12,635 nt of DNA from an uncultured Burkholderiales bacterium (GCA_903953985.1 CAJBLW010000336.1:1-12635), one strand, 5' to 3'; numbered from the stretch's first letter, positions 1-7,131 are shown. Numbers and translations are program-made. The notes: generated from the sequence alone by a model not told the origin.

Positions 1-805
1 CCGGCTTGATCTCTTGCAAGATCGTGGTGGCGGTTTCTTCGATGGACTTTGTCGTGGTTGACATCCAACGGATGCCTGATCTGCGCATCATGGCTTCACC
101 CTCAGAGACTTCCTTGCGGCAGTTTTCAAGGCTGGCGTAACGCGAGTTGGGGCGGCGCTCCGTGCGGATTTCCGACAGACGCTCCGGTTGGATGCTCAGG
201 CCAAAGATTTTCGATCGATGTGGCATCAGCGCAGGCGGCAGCTGTTTGCGCTCAAAGTCTTCCGGGATCAAGGGGTAATTGGCCGCTTTCAAACCATGCT
301 GCATGGCCAAGTAAAGGCTGGTAGGCGTTTTGCCGCTGCGGCTGACGCCTACCAATATGACATCCGCTGACTCCAGATCGCGATTCGATTGACCATCGTC
401 GTGTGCCAGCGAAAAATTGATGGCTTCAATACGGTCGTGGTATTCCTTGCTTTTGCTTACGTCTGAAAAACGGCCCACTCGGTGGTGCGACTTGATGCCA
501 AGCTCGGCTTCCAGTGGATTTACAAATGTACCGAACATATCGAGCAACATGCCTTGGCAATGCTCTTGAAGCACTTTGAGGACATCCATGTTCACCAAGG
601 TGGTGAACACAATGGGTTTGGTTCCTTCTGTATCGGCGGTGTGGTTGATCTGCCGGACCGCTTGGTGTGCTTTGTCGATGGTGTCTGTGAATGGCAATCG
701 AACATGGCGAGACTTCATGTCGAATTGGGCGAGGATGGCGTTGCCAAAAGTTTCGGCGGTGATGCCTGTGCCGTCAGATACAAAAAATACAGTGCGTTTT
801 GGCAT
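1..805 (-). CDS. ppsR: PEP synthase regulatory protein PpsR (bifunctional kinase/pyrophosphorylase), 3' end cut by the window edge
   Basis: Cytoplasmic DUF299-family enzyme. In this family it inactivates PEP synthase by ADP-dependent phosphorylation of a threonine beside the catalytic histidine, and reactivates it by phosphate-dependent removal that releases pyrophosphate. The minus-strand translation begins MPKRTVFFVSDGTGITAET, typical of the family. A P-loop GVSRSGKT ends near residue 160 (Lys159), and the conserved C-terminal stretch RRSGIRWMSTT is near the edge. 268 codons are visible, ending ...QEIKP; the family is usually about 270-280 residues, so only a few residues and the stop are missing. 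I chose the ATG at 805 because the family alignment begins there. An in-frame ATG at 814 would add three residues (MTS), and neither has a strong Shine-Dalgarno. It is divergent from ppsA, its target. Family identity is very secure; the exact start is uncertain. Confidence 0.96.
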   Translation of the reverse strand, partial: MPKRTVFFVSDGTGITAETFGNAILAQFDMKSRHVRLPFTDTIDKAHQAVRQINHTADTEGTKPIVFTTLVNMDVLKVLQEHCQGMLLDMFGTFVNPLEAELGIKSHHRVGRFSDVSKSKEYHDRIEAINFSLAHDDGQSNRDLESADVILVGVSRSGKTPTSLYLAMQHGLKAANYPLIPEDFERKQLPPALMPHRSKIFGLSIQPERLSEIRTERRPNSRYASLENCRKEVSEGEAMMRRSGIRWMSTTTKSIEETATTILQEIKP

Positions 806-829
806 GCTCGTCATTTATTTCAATTGCTA

Positions 830-844
830 GGGTCAACATGACCC
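830..844. promoter_or_regulatory. Perfect palindrome in the ppsR/ppsA divergent region (candidate operator)
   Basis: GGGTCA-ACA-TGACCC is a perfect inverted repeat with 6-bp arms and a 3-bp centre. It lies 16 bp upstream of the alternative ppsR ATG (814) and about 105 bp upstream of ppsA. Its size and symmetry suit a dimeric repressor or activator, but I do not recognise it as the site of a named regulator. It could also be chance. Confidence 0.4.
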
Positions 845-876
845 CTAAAATCAGTCAATTATCCACCGCTGTCCGC

Positions 877-910
877 TCAGGGTTCTATTCAAAGAACAAC
901 ACAACCCTGA
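877..910. promoter_or_regulatory. Inverted repeat in the ppsA upstream region (operator or leader hairpin)
   Basis: TCAGGGTT (877-884) is perfectly complementary to AACCCTGA (903-910), with an 18-nt interval. A nested pair GTTCT (882-886) / AGAAC (893-897) overlaps the left arm, so the two pairings compete for bases 882-884. If transcribed, it would be a hairpin about 30 nt before the ppsA ribosome binding site; as DNA it could be a second protein site. I found no convincing -35/-10 pair for either gene in this 144-bp region. Confidence 0.35.
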
Positions 911-949
911 CCTGCACCATGGAGCCGGGTTTTAACTTTGGAGCTTTGC

Positions 950-3340
950 ATGTCTGATCTTTTCAGCGAGACCGCTTTGGTCGTTCCCTTTGAGTTGTTG
1001 CGCATGACCGACGTCGAGTCGGTCGGGGGCAAAAACGCCAGCTTGGGGGAGATGATTTCCCAACTTCCTTCAGGTGTGCGCGTCCCCACGGGCTTTGCCA
1101 CCACCGCTCACGCCTTTCGCCAGTTTTTGGCGTTTGGGGGCCTGACCGAGCGTATCAATGCCCGACTAGATGCCCTGGACACCGAGGATGTGCGCGCCTT
1201 GGCCGCAGCAGGTGCCGAAATCCGCGCCATGGTCGAAGCCCAGCCTTTTCCAGCGGATTTGGAAAAAGCCATTCGCGCAGAATTTGTGCGCCTGCAGGGC
1301 AGCAACCCTGAGGCGTCGTTTGCGGTGCGTTCTTCGGCAACAGCCGAAGATTTACCCGATGCCTCGTTTGCCGGTCAGCAAGAAACCTTTTTGAACGTGG
1401 TCGGCATCGACGATGTCCTTCATAAAATGAAAGAGGTGTTCGCCTCTTTGTACAACGACCGCGCCATCAGCTACCGCGTGCACAAGGGCTTTGCCCACGC
1501 CGATGTGGCCTTGTCAGCCGGCGTGCAGCGCATGGTGCGCTCTGATTTGGGTGCGGCGGGCGTCATGTTCACCATCGACACCGAGTCGGGCTTCGAAGAC
1601 GTAGTGTTCATCACCTCGAGCTACGGTTTGGGCGAGACGGTGGTGCAGGGTGCAGTGAATCCCGACGAGTTCTATGTCCACAAGCCGATGCTGGCAACCG
1701 GCAAGCGCAGCGTAATCCGTCGCAACTTGGGCTCCAAGCTCATTGAGATGGTGTTCGCCAGCGCGCAAGAAAAAGCGGCTTCGGGCAAGCTGGTCAAAAC
1801 CACCGACGTTCCTACCGAGTTGCGCAACCGTTATAGCCTGACCGATGACGAGGTTGAGCAATTGGCCCGCTATGCGGTGGTCATCGAGCAGCATTACGGT
1901 CGCCCCATGGACATTGAGTGGGGCAAAGACGGCACCGATGGTTTGCTTTACATCTTGCAGGCCCGCCCTGAAACCGTGAAAAGCCAAGCCAAGGGCACGC
2001 CCGAGTTGCGTTACAAGCTCAAAGGCAAAAGCGCTATCCTGGCCGAGGGCAGGGCGATTGGCCAAAAAATTGGCACCGGTCCGGTACGCCTGGTTCACCA
2101 CATCAGTGAGATGGACCAAGTTCAGCCGGGCGATGTGTTGGTGACTGACATGACCGACCCCAACTGGGAACCGGTGATGAAGCGCGCCAGCGCCATTGTG
2201 ACCAACCGAGGCGGACGCACTTGTCACGCTGCCATCATTGCACGCGAACTGGGCATTCCTGCGGTGGTCGGTTGTGGCAATGCCACCGAACAATTGACCG
2301 AAGGCAGCCTGGTCACCGTCAGCTGCGCCGAGGGCGATACCGGGCACATTTACGATGGGTTGCTCGAAACCGAAATCAGCGAGATCCAGCGCGGCGTGCT
2401 ACCTGAAATCAAAACCAAAATCATGATGAACGTGGGCAACCCCCAACTGGCCTTTGACTTCGCCCAGTTGCCCAACGCCGGTGTCGGTCTGGCCCGTCTG
2501 GAGTTCATCATCAACAACAACATCGGCGTGCACCCCAAGGCCATCCTGGACTATCCCGCCATCGACGCTGACCTGAAAAAAGCCGTGGAGTCGGTGGCCC
2601 GTGGCCACGCCTCCCCCCGCGCTTTTTACGTTGACAAGGTCGCCGAAGGCGTGGCCAGTATCGCCGCTGCCTTCTGGCCCAAACCGGTCATCGTGCGACT
2701 GTCGGACTTCAAGAGCAACGAATACCGCAAGCTGATTGGCGGCAGCCGATACGAGCCAGAAGAAGAAAATCCGATGCTGGGTTTTCGGGGTGCTGCGCGC
2801 TATATCAGCGCAGACTTTGGCGAGGCTTTTGCCATGGAGTGCGAAGCCCTCAAGCGAGTGCGAGGCGAGATGGGCCTGACCAATGTGCAGATCATGGTGC
2901 CCTTTGTGCGCACCTTGGGCCAAGCCGAAAAGGTCACCCAACTGCTCACCAGCCAAGGTCTGCGCCGGGGCGAAAACGAGCTCAAGTTGATCATGATGTG
3001 TGAGGTGCCGAGCAACGCCATCCTCGCTGAGCAGTTTCTTGAGTTTTTTGATGGTTTCTCGATTGGTTCGAACGATCTGACTCAGCTGACTTTGGGGTTG
3101 GACCGCGACTCAGGCATGCCGCTTTTGGCCGCTGATTTTGACGAGCGTGATCCTGCCGTGACGGCCTTGATTTCTCAAGCCATCAAGGCCTGCTTGTCCA
3201 AAGGCAAATACATTGGTATTTGCGGTCAGGGCCCATCGGATCATCCGGACTTTGCACATTGGTTGATGGACCAAGGCATCAGCTCGATCTCGCTGAACCC
3301 GGACACTGTCATCGAAACCTGGACCAATCTGGGGCGCTGA
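950..3340 (+). CDS. ppsA: Phosphoenolpyruvate synthase
   Basis: Converts pyruvate, ATP and water to PEP, AMP and phosphate, the entry step of gluconeogenesis from C3 substrates; cytoplasmic. At 796 residues it matches the family (E. coli about 792). The N-terminal ATP-grasp/PPDK domain (about 20-350) carries GGKNASLGEM and RSSATAEDLPDASFAGQQET. The swivelling phosphohistidine domain carries GGRTCHAAIIARELGIP, with catalytic His426 and the adjacent regulatory Thr424 that PpsR is expected to phosphorylate. The C-terminal PEP/pyruvate TIM barrel ends with GICGQGPSDHPDFA, where Cys758 is the likely catalytic cysteine. I chose ATG 950 because GGAG (940-943) lies 6 nt upstream; the TTG at 938 is in frame but has no such site. 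The next gene starts 33 bp after the stop, so the two may be co-transcribed. All key residues are intact. Confidence 0.98.
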   Translation: MSDLFSETALVVPFELLRMTDVESVGGKNASLGEMISQLPSGVRVPTGFATTAHAFRQFLAFGGLTERINARLDALDTEDVRALAAAGAEIRAMVEAQPFPADLEKAIRAEFVRLQGSNPEASFAVRSSATAEDLPDASFAGQQETFLNVVGIDDVLHKMKEVFASLYNDRAISYRVHKGFAHADVALSAGVQRMVRSDLGAAGVMFTIDTESGFEDVVFITSSYGLGETVVQGAVNPDEFYVHKPMLATGKRSVIRRNLGSKLIEMVFASAQEKAASGKLVKTTDVPTELRNRYSLTDDEVEQLARYAVVIEQHYGRPMDIEWGKDGTDGLLYILQARPETVKSQAKGTPELRYKLKGKSAILAEGRAIGQKIGTGPVRLVHHISEMDQVQPGDVLVTDMTDPNWEPVMKRASAIVTNRGGRTCHAAIIARELGIPAVVGCGNATEQLTEGSLVTVSCAEGDTGHIYDGLLETEISEIQRGVLPEIKTKIMMNVGNPQLAFDFAQLPNAGVGLARLEFIINNNIGVHPKAILDYPAIDADLKKAVESVARGHASPRAFYVDKVAEGVASIAAAFWPKPVIVRLSDFKSNEYRKLIGGSRYEPEEENPMLGFRGAARYISADFGEAFAMECEALKRVRGEMGLTNVQIMVPFVRTLGQAEKVTQLLTSQGLRRGENELKLIMMCEVPSNAILAEQFLEFFDGFSIGSNDLTQLTLGLDRDSGMPLLAADFDERDPAVTALISQAIKACLSKGKYIGICGQGPSDHPDFAHWLMDQGISSISLNPDTVIETWTNLGR

Positions 3341-3373
3341 GCCTGCGGTCTCCTTCAAGATCAGGACAAGGTG

Positions 3374-5500
3374 ATGAGTCAATCCGAAAACGTTGCCATG
3401 TCTTCTGCTTACCGCTGGCGATTGCACCGAAATGTCCTGATTTATGTGGTTTTTCTTCTGAGTTTGATCGGGGTGATGGCCTGGGCTGAGCGCTCAGGTC
3501 TGTCGCGCAACTTGATCGGCCCGATCTTTCTGTTCAGCACGGTCATGATCTACGCGTTGATCGGAATCGCGGGAAGAACCACGAACGAGGAAGAGTATTA
3601 CGTGGCCGGTCGGCGTATCCCGGCCATGTACAACGGCATGGCCACGGCTGCAGATTGGATGAGCGCGGCTTCTTTCATCAGCCTGGCGGGGGCGCTGTAT
3701 CTGCAAGGTTTTTCCGGCAGTGGCAACCAGCCTGGAGGCCTGGCCTATGTGATCGGCTGGACCGGCGGTTTTTGTCTGGTGGCCTTGTTGATTGCCCCGC
3801 AATTGCGTGCCATGCGCTTGTACACCTTGCCCGACTACTTTGACCAACGCTATGGCGGTCGCTGGCCACGGGTGATTGCTGCTCTGGCCTCTGTGCTGTG
3901 TTCATTCACCTATGTGGTCGCCCAGATCTATGGCATTGGCCTGATCGCTTCACGATTGACCGGTGTGCAATTTGAAATCGGTATCTTGTTGGGCTTGGGT
4001 GGTGTTTTGCTGTGCTCTTTTTTAGGGGGGATGCGGGCCATCACCTGGACCCAAGTGGCGCAGTACATCATGCTGTTGTTGGCCTTTCTCATTCCGGTGT
4101 CTTGGCTGGCTTACAAACAACTGGGCAACCCTGTGGCACCTTGGGTCTATGGTGCGCAGTTGTCGGCCATTGCCAGTATCGAAAAGCGCCTGATGGACGA
4201 CCCTGCCGAGCTGGAAGTGCGCCGCGAATACGCTCAACGGGCCAAACTTTATGCTGCTCGCTTGCAAGATGTGGACGCGGCCATGGTCGATTTGCGACAG
4301 GAATTGGAGGAAAAAATCCGCTTGCTCAAAGAGCAGGGGGCTGACTTCGCCATCATTGCCCAAGTCCGCCGTGAGCTGCTGGCTGTGCCGCACGAAGCCT
4401 CTGCTGCACGCGAGTTGTGGACCCGTGCGAAACACGACAACCTGGAGCGTGCTCGGCCTTTAGGCGGCATGCCGCCGCATGCCCAGGCCTTCATCGGGGA
4501 GCCCGATGGCGGGCTGGTCCAGGAAAAACTGTTCAGCGAGTCGCGTCTGAATTTCTTGGCTCTGGTGTTTTGCCTGATGATTGGCACGGCAGGATTGCCG
4601 CATTTGTTGACCCGCTTTTATACCTCGCCTTCGGTATCCGAAACGCGCAGTTCAGTGGCCTGGTCCTTGTTTTTCATCGGCCTCATCTACCTGAGCGTGC
4701 CCGCTTTGGCTGTTTTGGTGAAGTTCGAGGTGCTCAATACCTTGGTGGGCAGCAGCTTTGCCGACTTGCCCAGCTGGATGGCGCAGTGGGCCAGGTTGGA
4801 TTCGGCCTTGCTGTCGTTTTCGGACGTCAATGGCGACGGCATTTTGCAACTGGGTGAGCTCAAACTCGGGGCAGACATGATCATGTTGGCCACGCCCGAA
4901 TTGGGCGGAATGCCGTTTGTGGTGTCTGGCTTGGTGGCAGCCGGTGGGCTTGCAGCCGCTTTGTCGACAGCCGATGGTTTGCTGTTGACGATCAGCAACG
5001 CCTTGGTTCGCGACATGCGGCCCAATGGGGTCAATGGCCCAAAGTCTTCGGAAGGACGGGTGATCCTGTCCAAGTTTGCTTTGCTGGCTGTGGCCATGCT
5101 GGCAGCCGTTGTCGCGGCTTTCAAGCCCGCAGAAATCCTGGCCTTGGTGTCGGCCTCTTTTTCGTTGGCTGCTTCCGCCTTTTTCCCAGGCATGGTGCTT
5201 GGGATGGCCTGGCAGCGGGTGCACCGTGCGGCGGTGGTGCTGGGTATGCTGTCGGGTTTGGGGGTGACGATTTTTTACATGGTGGTCAATGCCCCTGGTT
5301 TCCGCCATTTTTGGGAGTTGGACGCTCACGGCGGCTTGTGGTGGGGCATTCAGCCCTTATCCGCAGGCGTTTTTGGGGTCCCTGTTGGTTTTGTGGTCAT
5401 GGTACTGGCCACCTGGCTGATCCCGCCGCGCCTGATGGCCCCAAACCTGCGTTCACAGGCTCCCCAAGCCAACCCGCCCGACAACTATTCTGGACTGTGA
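3374..5500 (+). CDS. Large sodium:solute symporter (SSS family, resembling the VC_2705 subfamily)
   Basis: Inner-membrane LeuT-fold transporter of 708 residues, probably Na+-coupled uptake of a small monocarboxylate such as acetate or pyruvate. The substrate is inferred from family and from the adjacent ppsA. Visible features in order: first membrane helix about 20-38, second about 47-68; the family motif EEYYVAGRRIPAMYNGMA; an extra-membrane insert at about 268-385 rich in E, K and R with coiled-coil character; membrane helices resume near 390; an EF-hand-like loop DVNGDGILQLGE at 484-495; then the core motif GLVAAGGLAAALSTADGLLL and several C-terminal helices. The usual ActP-type length is about 550, so most of the excess is these insertions. 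ATG 3374 is preferred: AGGA at 3363-3366 gives 7-nt spacing. GTG 3371 is possible but closer. Probably an operon with ppsA. Confidence 0.88.
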   Translation: MSQSENVAMSSAYRWRLHRNVLIYVVFLLSLIGVMAWAERSGLSRNLIGPIFLFSTVMIYALIGIAGRTTNEEEYYVAGRRIPAMYNGMATAADWMSAASFISLAGALYLQGFSGSGNQPGGLAYVIGWTGGFCLVALLIAPQLRAMRLYTLPDYFDQRYGGRWPRVIAALASVLCSFTYVVAQIYGIGLIASRLTGVQFEIGILLGLGGVLLCSFLGGMRAITWTQVAQYIMLLLAFLIPVSWLAYKQLGNPVAPWVYGAQLSAIASIEKRLMDDPAELEVRREYAQRAKLYAARLQDVDAAMVDLRQELEEKIRLLKEQGADFAIIAQVRRELLAVPHEASAARELWTRAKHDNLERARPLGGMPPHAQAFIGEPDGGLVQEKLFSESRLNFLALVFCLMIGTAGLPHLLTRFYTSPSVSETRSSVAWSLFFIGLIYLSVPALAVLVKFEVLNTLVGSSFADLPSWMAQWARLDSALLSFSDVNGDGILQLGELKLGADMIMLATPELGGMPFVVSGLVAAGGLAAALSTADGLLLTISNALVRDMRPNGVNGPKSSEGRVILSKFALLAVAMLAAVVAAFKPAEILALVSASFSLAASAFFPGMVLGMAWQRVHRAAVVLGMLSGLGVTIFYMVVNAPGFRHFWELDAHGGLWWGIQPLSAGVFGVPVGFVVMVLATWLIPPRLMAPNLRSQAPQANPPDNYSGL

Positions 5501-5509
5501 TGTTCAGGC

Positions 5510-5515
5510 TATAAT
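5510..5515 (+). promoter_or_regulatory. Candidate -10 element of the rpsF operon
   Basis: A perfect TATAAT begins 10 bp after the symporter stop codon and 80 bp before rpsF, the right place for the ribosomal-protein operon promoter. No good -35 is seen at 16-18 bp (best 2 of 6 matches) and there is no TG extension, so the call rests on the -10 and on position. Transcription would start near 5521, giving a leader of about 75 nt. Confidence 0.55.
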
Positions 5516-5530
5516 GATGGGCTTCGCCTT

Positions 5531-5559
5531 GCTGCACCCCGACAGACGCTGGGGGCAGC
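5531..5559 (+). promoter_or_regulatory. Leader hairpin of the rpsF operon, candidate S6:S18 autoregulatory site
   Basis: The predicted leader can fold into a stem: GCTGC (5531-5535) pairs with GCAGC (5555-5559), A5536 is bulged, and CCCC (5537-5540) pairs with GGGG (5551-5554) around a 10-nt loop beginning GAC. Many bacteria control rpsF with a leader motif that binds the S6:S18 complex through a CCG-containing bulge. This hairpin contains CCCCGAC at its apex and is correctly placed, but matching it to the known motif is inference. The rpsF ribosome binding site is 26 nt further on. Confidence 0.45.
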
Positions 5560-5595
5560 TATTCCAACCATTTGGGTTAACCTCAAGGAGTCTCA

Positions 5596-5961
5596 ATGCG
5601 TCATTACGAAATCATCTTGCTGATCCATCCCGATCAGTCCGAACAAGTGCCGGCCATGCTGGAGCGCTACAAAGGCATGATCACTGCCGGCGGTGGCAGC
5701 ATTCATCGTGTCGAAGACTGGGGTCGCCGACAACTGGCGTACCAGATCAACAAGCTGGGCAAAGCCCATTACCTGTGCGTGAACATTGAAGCCGACCAAG
5801 CCGTGATGGCCGAACTCGAGCACGCCTTCAAGTTCAACGATGCTGTGCTGCGTCACCTGACTGTGCTGAAGAAAAAAGCCGACGCCGGTCCATCTTCCAT
5901 GATGAAGACGGTCGAACGCGAAGAAGCCCGCAAGTCACAACAAGCCGAATTCGCCGCTTGA
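5596..5961 (+). CDS. rpsF: 30S ribosomal protein S6
   Basis: S6 binds the central domain of 16S rRNA as a heterodimer with S18, encoded two genes downstream. The 121-residue product starts MRHYEIILLIHPDQSEQVP and contains the S6 landmark GGSIHRVEDWGRRQLAY and the strand HYLCVNIEA, followed by the helix ending LRHLTVLKKK. The C-terminal tail is charged and somewhat shorter than in E. coli (about 131-135). AAGGAG (5585-5590) lies 5 nt before the ATG, which fixes the start. First gene of the rpsF-priB-rpsR-rplI operon; the stop is 17 nt before the priB start. Confidence 0.98.
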   Translation: MRHYEIILLIHPDQSEQVPAMLERYKGMITAGGGSIHRVEDWGRRQLAYQINKLGKAHYLCVNIEADQAVMAELEHAFKFNDAVLRHLTVLKKKADAGPSSMMKTVEREEARKSQQAEFAA

Positions 5962-5978
5962 CACGTGCCTGTTGAGGA

Positions 5979-6266
5979 GTGAACCGTACCGAATTGAAAG
6001 CCTGTATTGCCGAGCATGCCGCTTTGCGATACACCCCCGCTGGTTTGCCTGCTCTGGATTTGATCTTGGAGCATGCCTCTGAAGTTCAAGAGGCCGGGCA
6101 AATGCGAAAAGTCCAGTTGAAACTTCGTGCCTTGGCCATCGGGTCATTGGCCGAAAGACTGGCCAAGCAAGCGGTAGGCAGTGTCTGGACGTTTCAGGGC
6201 TTTTTGGCCACCCCTCGACAAGGCAAAAGTGTCGTGTTGCACATTCAAGAGTTTCATCAAGATTAA
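5979..6266 (+). CDS. priB: Primosomal replication protein N (PriB), GTG start
   Basis: Small single OB-fold protein of 95 residues that resembles SSB. In the PriA pathway it stabilises PriA at stalled forks and promotes reloading of DnaB, itself encoded 0.9 kb downstream. Family signatures are LRYTPAGLPALDLILEH, EAGQMRKVQLKL and the C-terminal FQGFLATPRQGKSVVLHI. The GTG at 5979 is forced: an in-frame TGA lies at 5973-5975 and the next ATG would remove nearly half of the protein. The start is unusual because GAGGAG (5974-5979) abuts and overlaps the start codon instead of preceding it by 5-9 nt, so translation may depend on ribosomes finishing rpsF 17 nt upstream. The location between rpsF and rpsR is the standard position for the gene. 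Confidence 0.95.
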   Translation: MNRTELKACIAEHAALRYTPAGLPALDLILEHASEVQEAGQMRKVQLKLRALAIGSLAERLAKQAVGSVWTFQGFLATPRQGKSVVLHIQEFHQD

Positions 6267-6280
6267 TTTCAGGAGGCCCC

Positions 6281-6562
6281 ATGGCCACGTTCAAAAAATT
6301 CAACAAAGACAAGCGCCCTAAGCGCAATACCCAGTCACTGCTGTTCAAGCGCAAGCGTTTTTGCCGCTTCACAGTCACTGGCGTCGAAGAAATCGACTAC
6401 AAAGATGTGGACACCTTGCGTGACTTCATCGCCGAAAACGGCAAAATCATCCCTGCGCGCCTGACTGGCACCCGTGCCATTTTCCAGCGTCAGCTCAACA
6501 CCGCCATCAAGCGCGCACGCTTCTTGGCCATGTTGCCCTACACCGACCAGCATAAAGTCTAA
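6281..6562 (+). CDS. rpsR: 30S ribosomal protein S18
   Basis: Partner of S6 on the central domain of 16S rRNA. The 93-residue product has the S18 core: CRFTVTGVEEIDYKDVDTLR, FIAENGKIIPARLTGT and RQLNTAIKRARFLAMLPYT. Compared with E. coli S18 (75 residues) it carries a basic N-terminal extension of about 16 residues (KKFNKDKRPKRN region), which I recall as common in betaproteobacteria. AGGAGG (6271-6276) lies 4 nt before the ATG. It starts 14 nt after priB and ends 11 nt before rplI. The single cysteine near residue 28 gives no zinc-binding CxxC pair. Confidence 0.98.
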   Translation: MATFKKFNKDKRPKRNTQSLLFKRKRFCRFTVTGVEEIDYKDVDTLRDFIAENGKIIPARLTGTRAIFQRQLNTAIKRARFLAMLPYTDQHKV

Positions 6563-6573
6563 GGAGTCCAACC

Positions 6574-7026
6574 ATGCAAATCATTCTGCTCGAAAAGGTT
6601 GTGAACCTGGGTAATCTGGGCGATATCGTCAAAGTCAAAGACGGCTACGCTCGCAACTTTTTGATCCCCCAAGGTCGTGCACGCCGTGCGACCGAAGCCA
6701 ACAAGGCCGAGTTTGAAGCTCGTCGCGTTGAATTGGAAAAGGCCGCTGCTGCCAAGTTGGCCGAAGCCCAGGCCCAAGGCGAGAAATTGTCTGGCCTGGT
6801 GGTCAAGTTGTCGCAAAAAGCCGGTGTGGATGGCCGTTTGTTTGGTTCCGTGACCAACCACGACATCGCCGAAGAGTTGAACAAGCAAGGCTACAAACTG
6901 GTCAAGTCACAGATCCGTATGCCCCACGGCCCCATCAAGGTGGTGAGCGATTCCACCGTGTCGGTGGCGCTGCACACCGATGTTGTGGTCGATGTGAACG
7001 TGACGGTTTACGGCGAAACAGCCTGA
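6574..7026 (+). CDS. rplI: 50S ribosomal protein L9
   Basis: Binds domain V of 23S rRNA near the base of the L1 stalk. The 150 residues match the usual length. The N-terminal domain reads MQIILLEKVVNLGNLGDIVKVKDGYARNFLIPQGRA, the textbook L9 signature (here split over residues 1-36). A long connecting helix rich in A, E and K (about 40-75) follows, then the C-terminal domain with KAGVDGRLFGSVTNHDIAE and IKVVSDSTVSVALHTDVVV. Its AAGGAG (6561-6566) overlaps the rpsR stop codon and stands 7 nt before the ATG, so the two genes are probably translationally coupled. Last gene of the operon, followed by a terminator. Confidence 0.98.
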   Translation: MQIILLEKVVNLGNLGDIVKVKDGYARNFLIPQGRARRATEANKAEFEARRVELEKAAAAKLAEAQAQGEKLSGLVVKLSQKAGVDGRLFGSVTNHDIAEELNKQGYKLVKSQIRMPHGPIKVVSDSTVSVALHTDVVVDVNVTVYGETA

Positions 7027-7042
7027 TTTTTGCTGCTCTCTG

Positions 7043-7076
7043 AAAAGCCGCCTGGCCTTGTGCTTGGCGGCTTTTT
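7043..7076 (+). terminator. Intrinsic terminator of the rpsF-priB-rpsR-rplI operon
   Basis: AAAAGCCGCC (7043-7052) pairs perfectly with GGCGGCTTTT (7066-7075) around a 13-nt loop and runs into a T-rich tail. It begins 17 nt after the rplI stop. The flanking A run also pairs with the T tail, so weak activity on the other strand is possible, but no minus-strand gene needs it here. Confidence 0.92.
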
Positions 7077-7104
7077 CTTTGAGATGCACACGATTTGACC
7101 TGTA

Positions 7105-7119
7105 CAGTGCAAATCACTG
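7105..7119. promoter_or_regulatory. Palindrome upstream of dnaB
   Basis: CAGTG-CAAAT-CACTG is a perfect inverted repeat with 5-bp arms, and the 8-bp palindrome CTGTACAG (7100-7107) overlaps its left edge. A possible -35 TTGACC (7095-7100) lies just upstream, and the best -10 I can offer is GATACA (7120-7125) at a long 19-bp spacing, so the dnaB promoter itself is not secure. If it is the promoter, the palindrome would sit between its two elements. Confidence 0.3.
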
Positions 7120-7131
7120 GATACACAGAGC

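Noticed and set aside
482..841. 119-codon open frame on the plus strand at the left
   Set aside because: Antisense to ppsR, whose minus-strand translation is unmistakable.
859..867. TTATCCACC, one mismatch from a DnaA box, before ppsA
   Set aside because: One mismatch at the last position, single copy and no replication gene nearby; likely chance. The same holds for TTATCCACT on the minus strand at 11134-11142.
1514..2347. 277-codon open frame on the minus strand
   Set aside because: It lies wholly inside ppsA, which has complete family motifs. The antisense translation has no recognisable domain and is the usual mirror of GC-rich codon bias.
4652..5329. 225-codon open frame on the minus strand
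   Set aside because: It is antisense to the symporter's C-terminal membrane helices. Its H/Q-rich composition is what one gets from reverse reading of hydrophobic codons, with no ribosome site or family resemblance.
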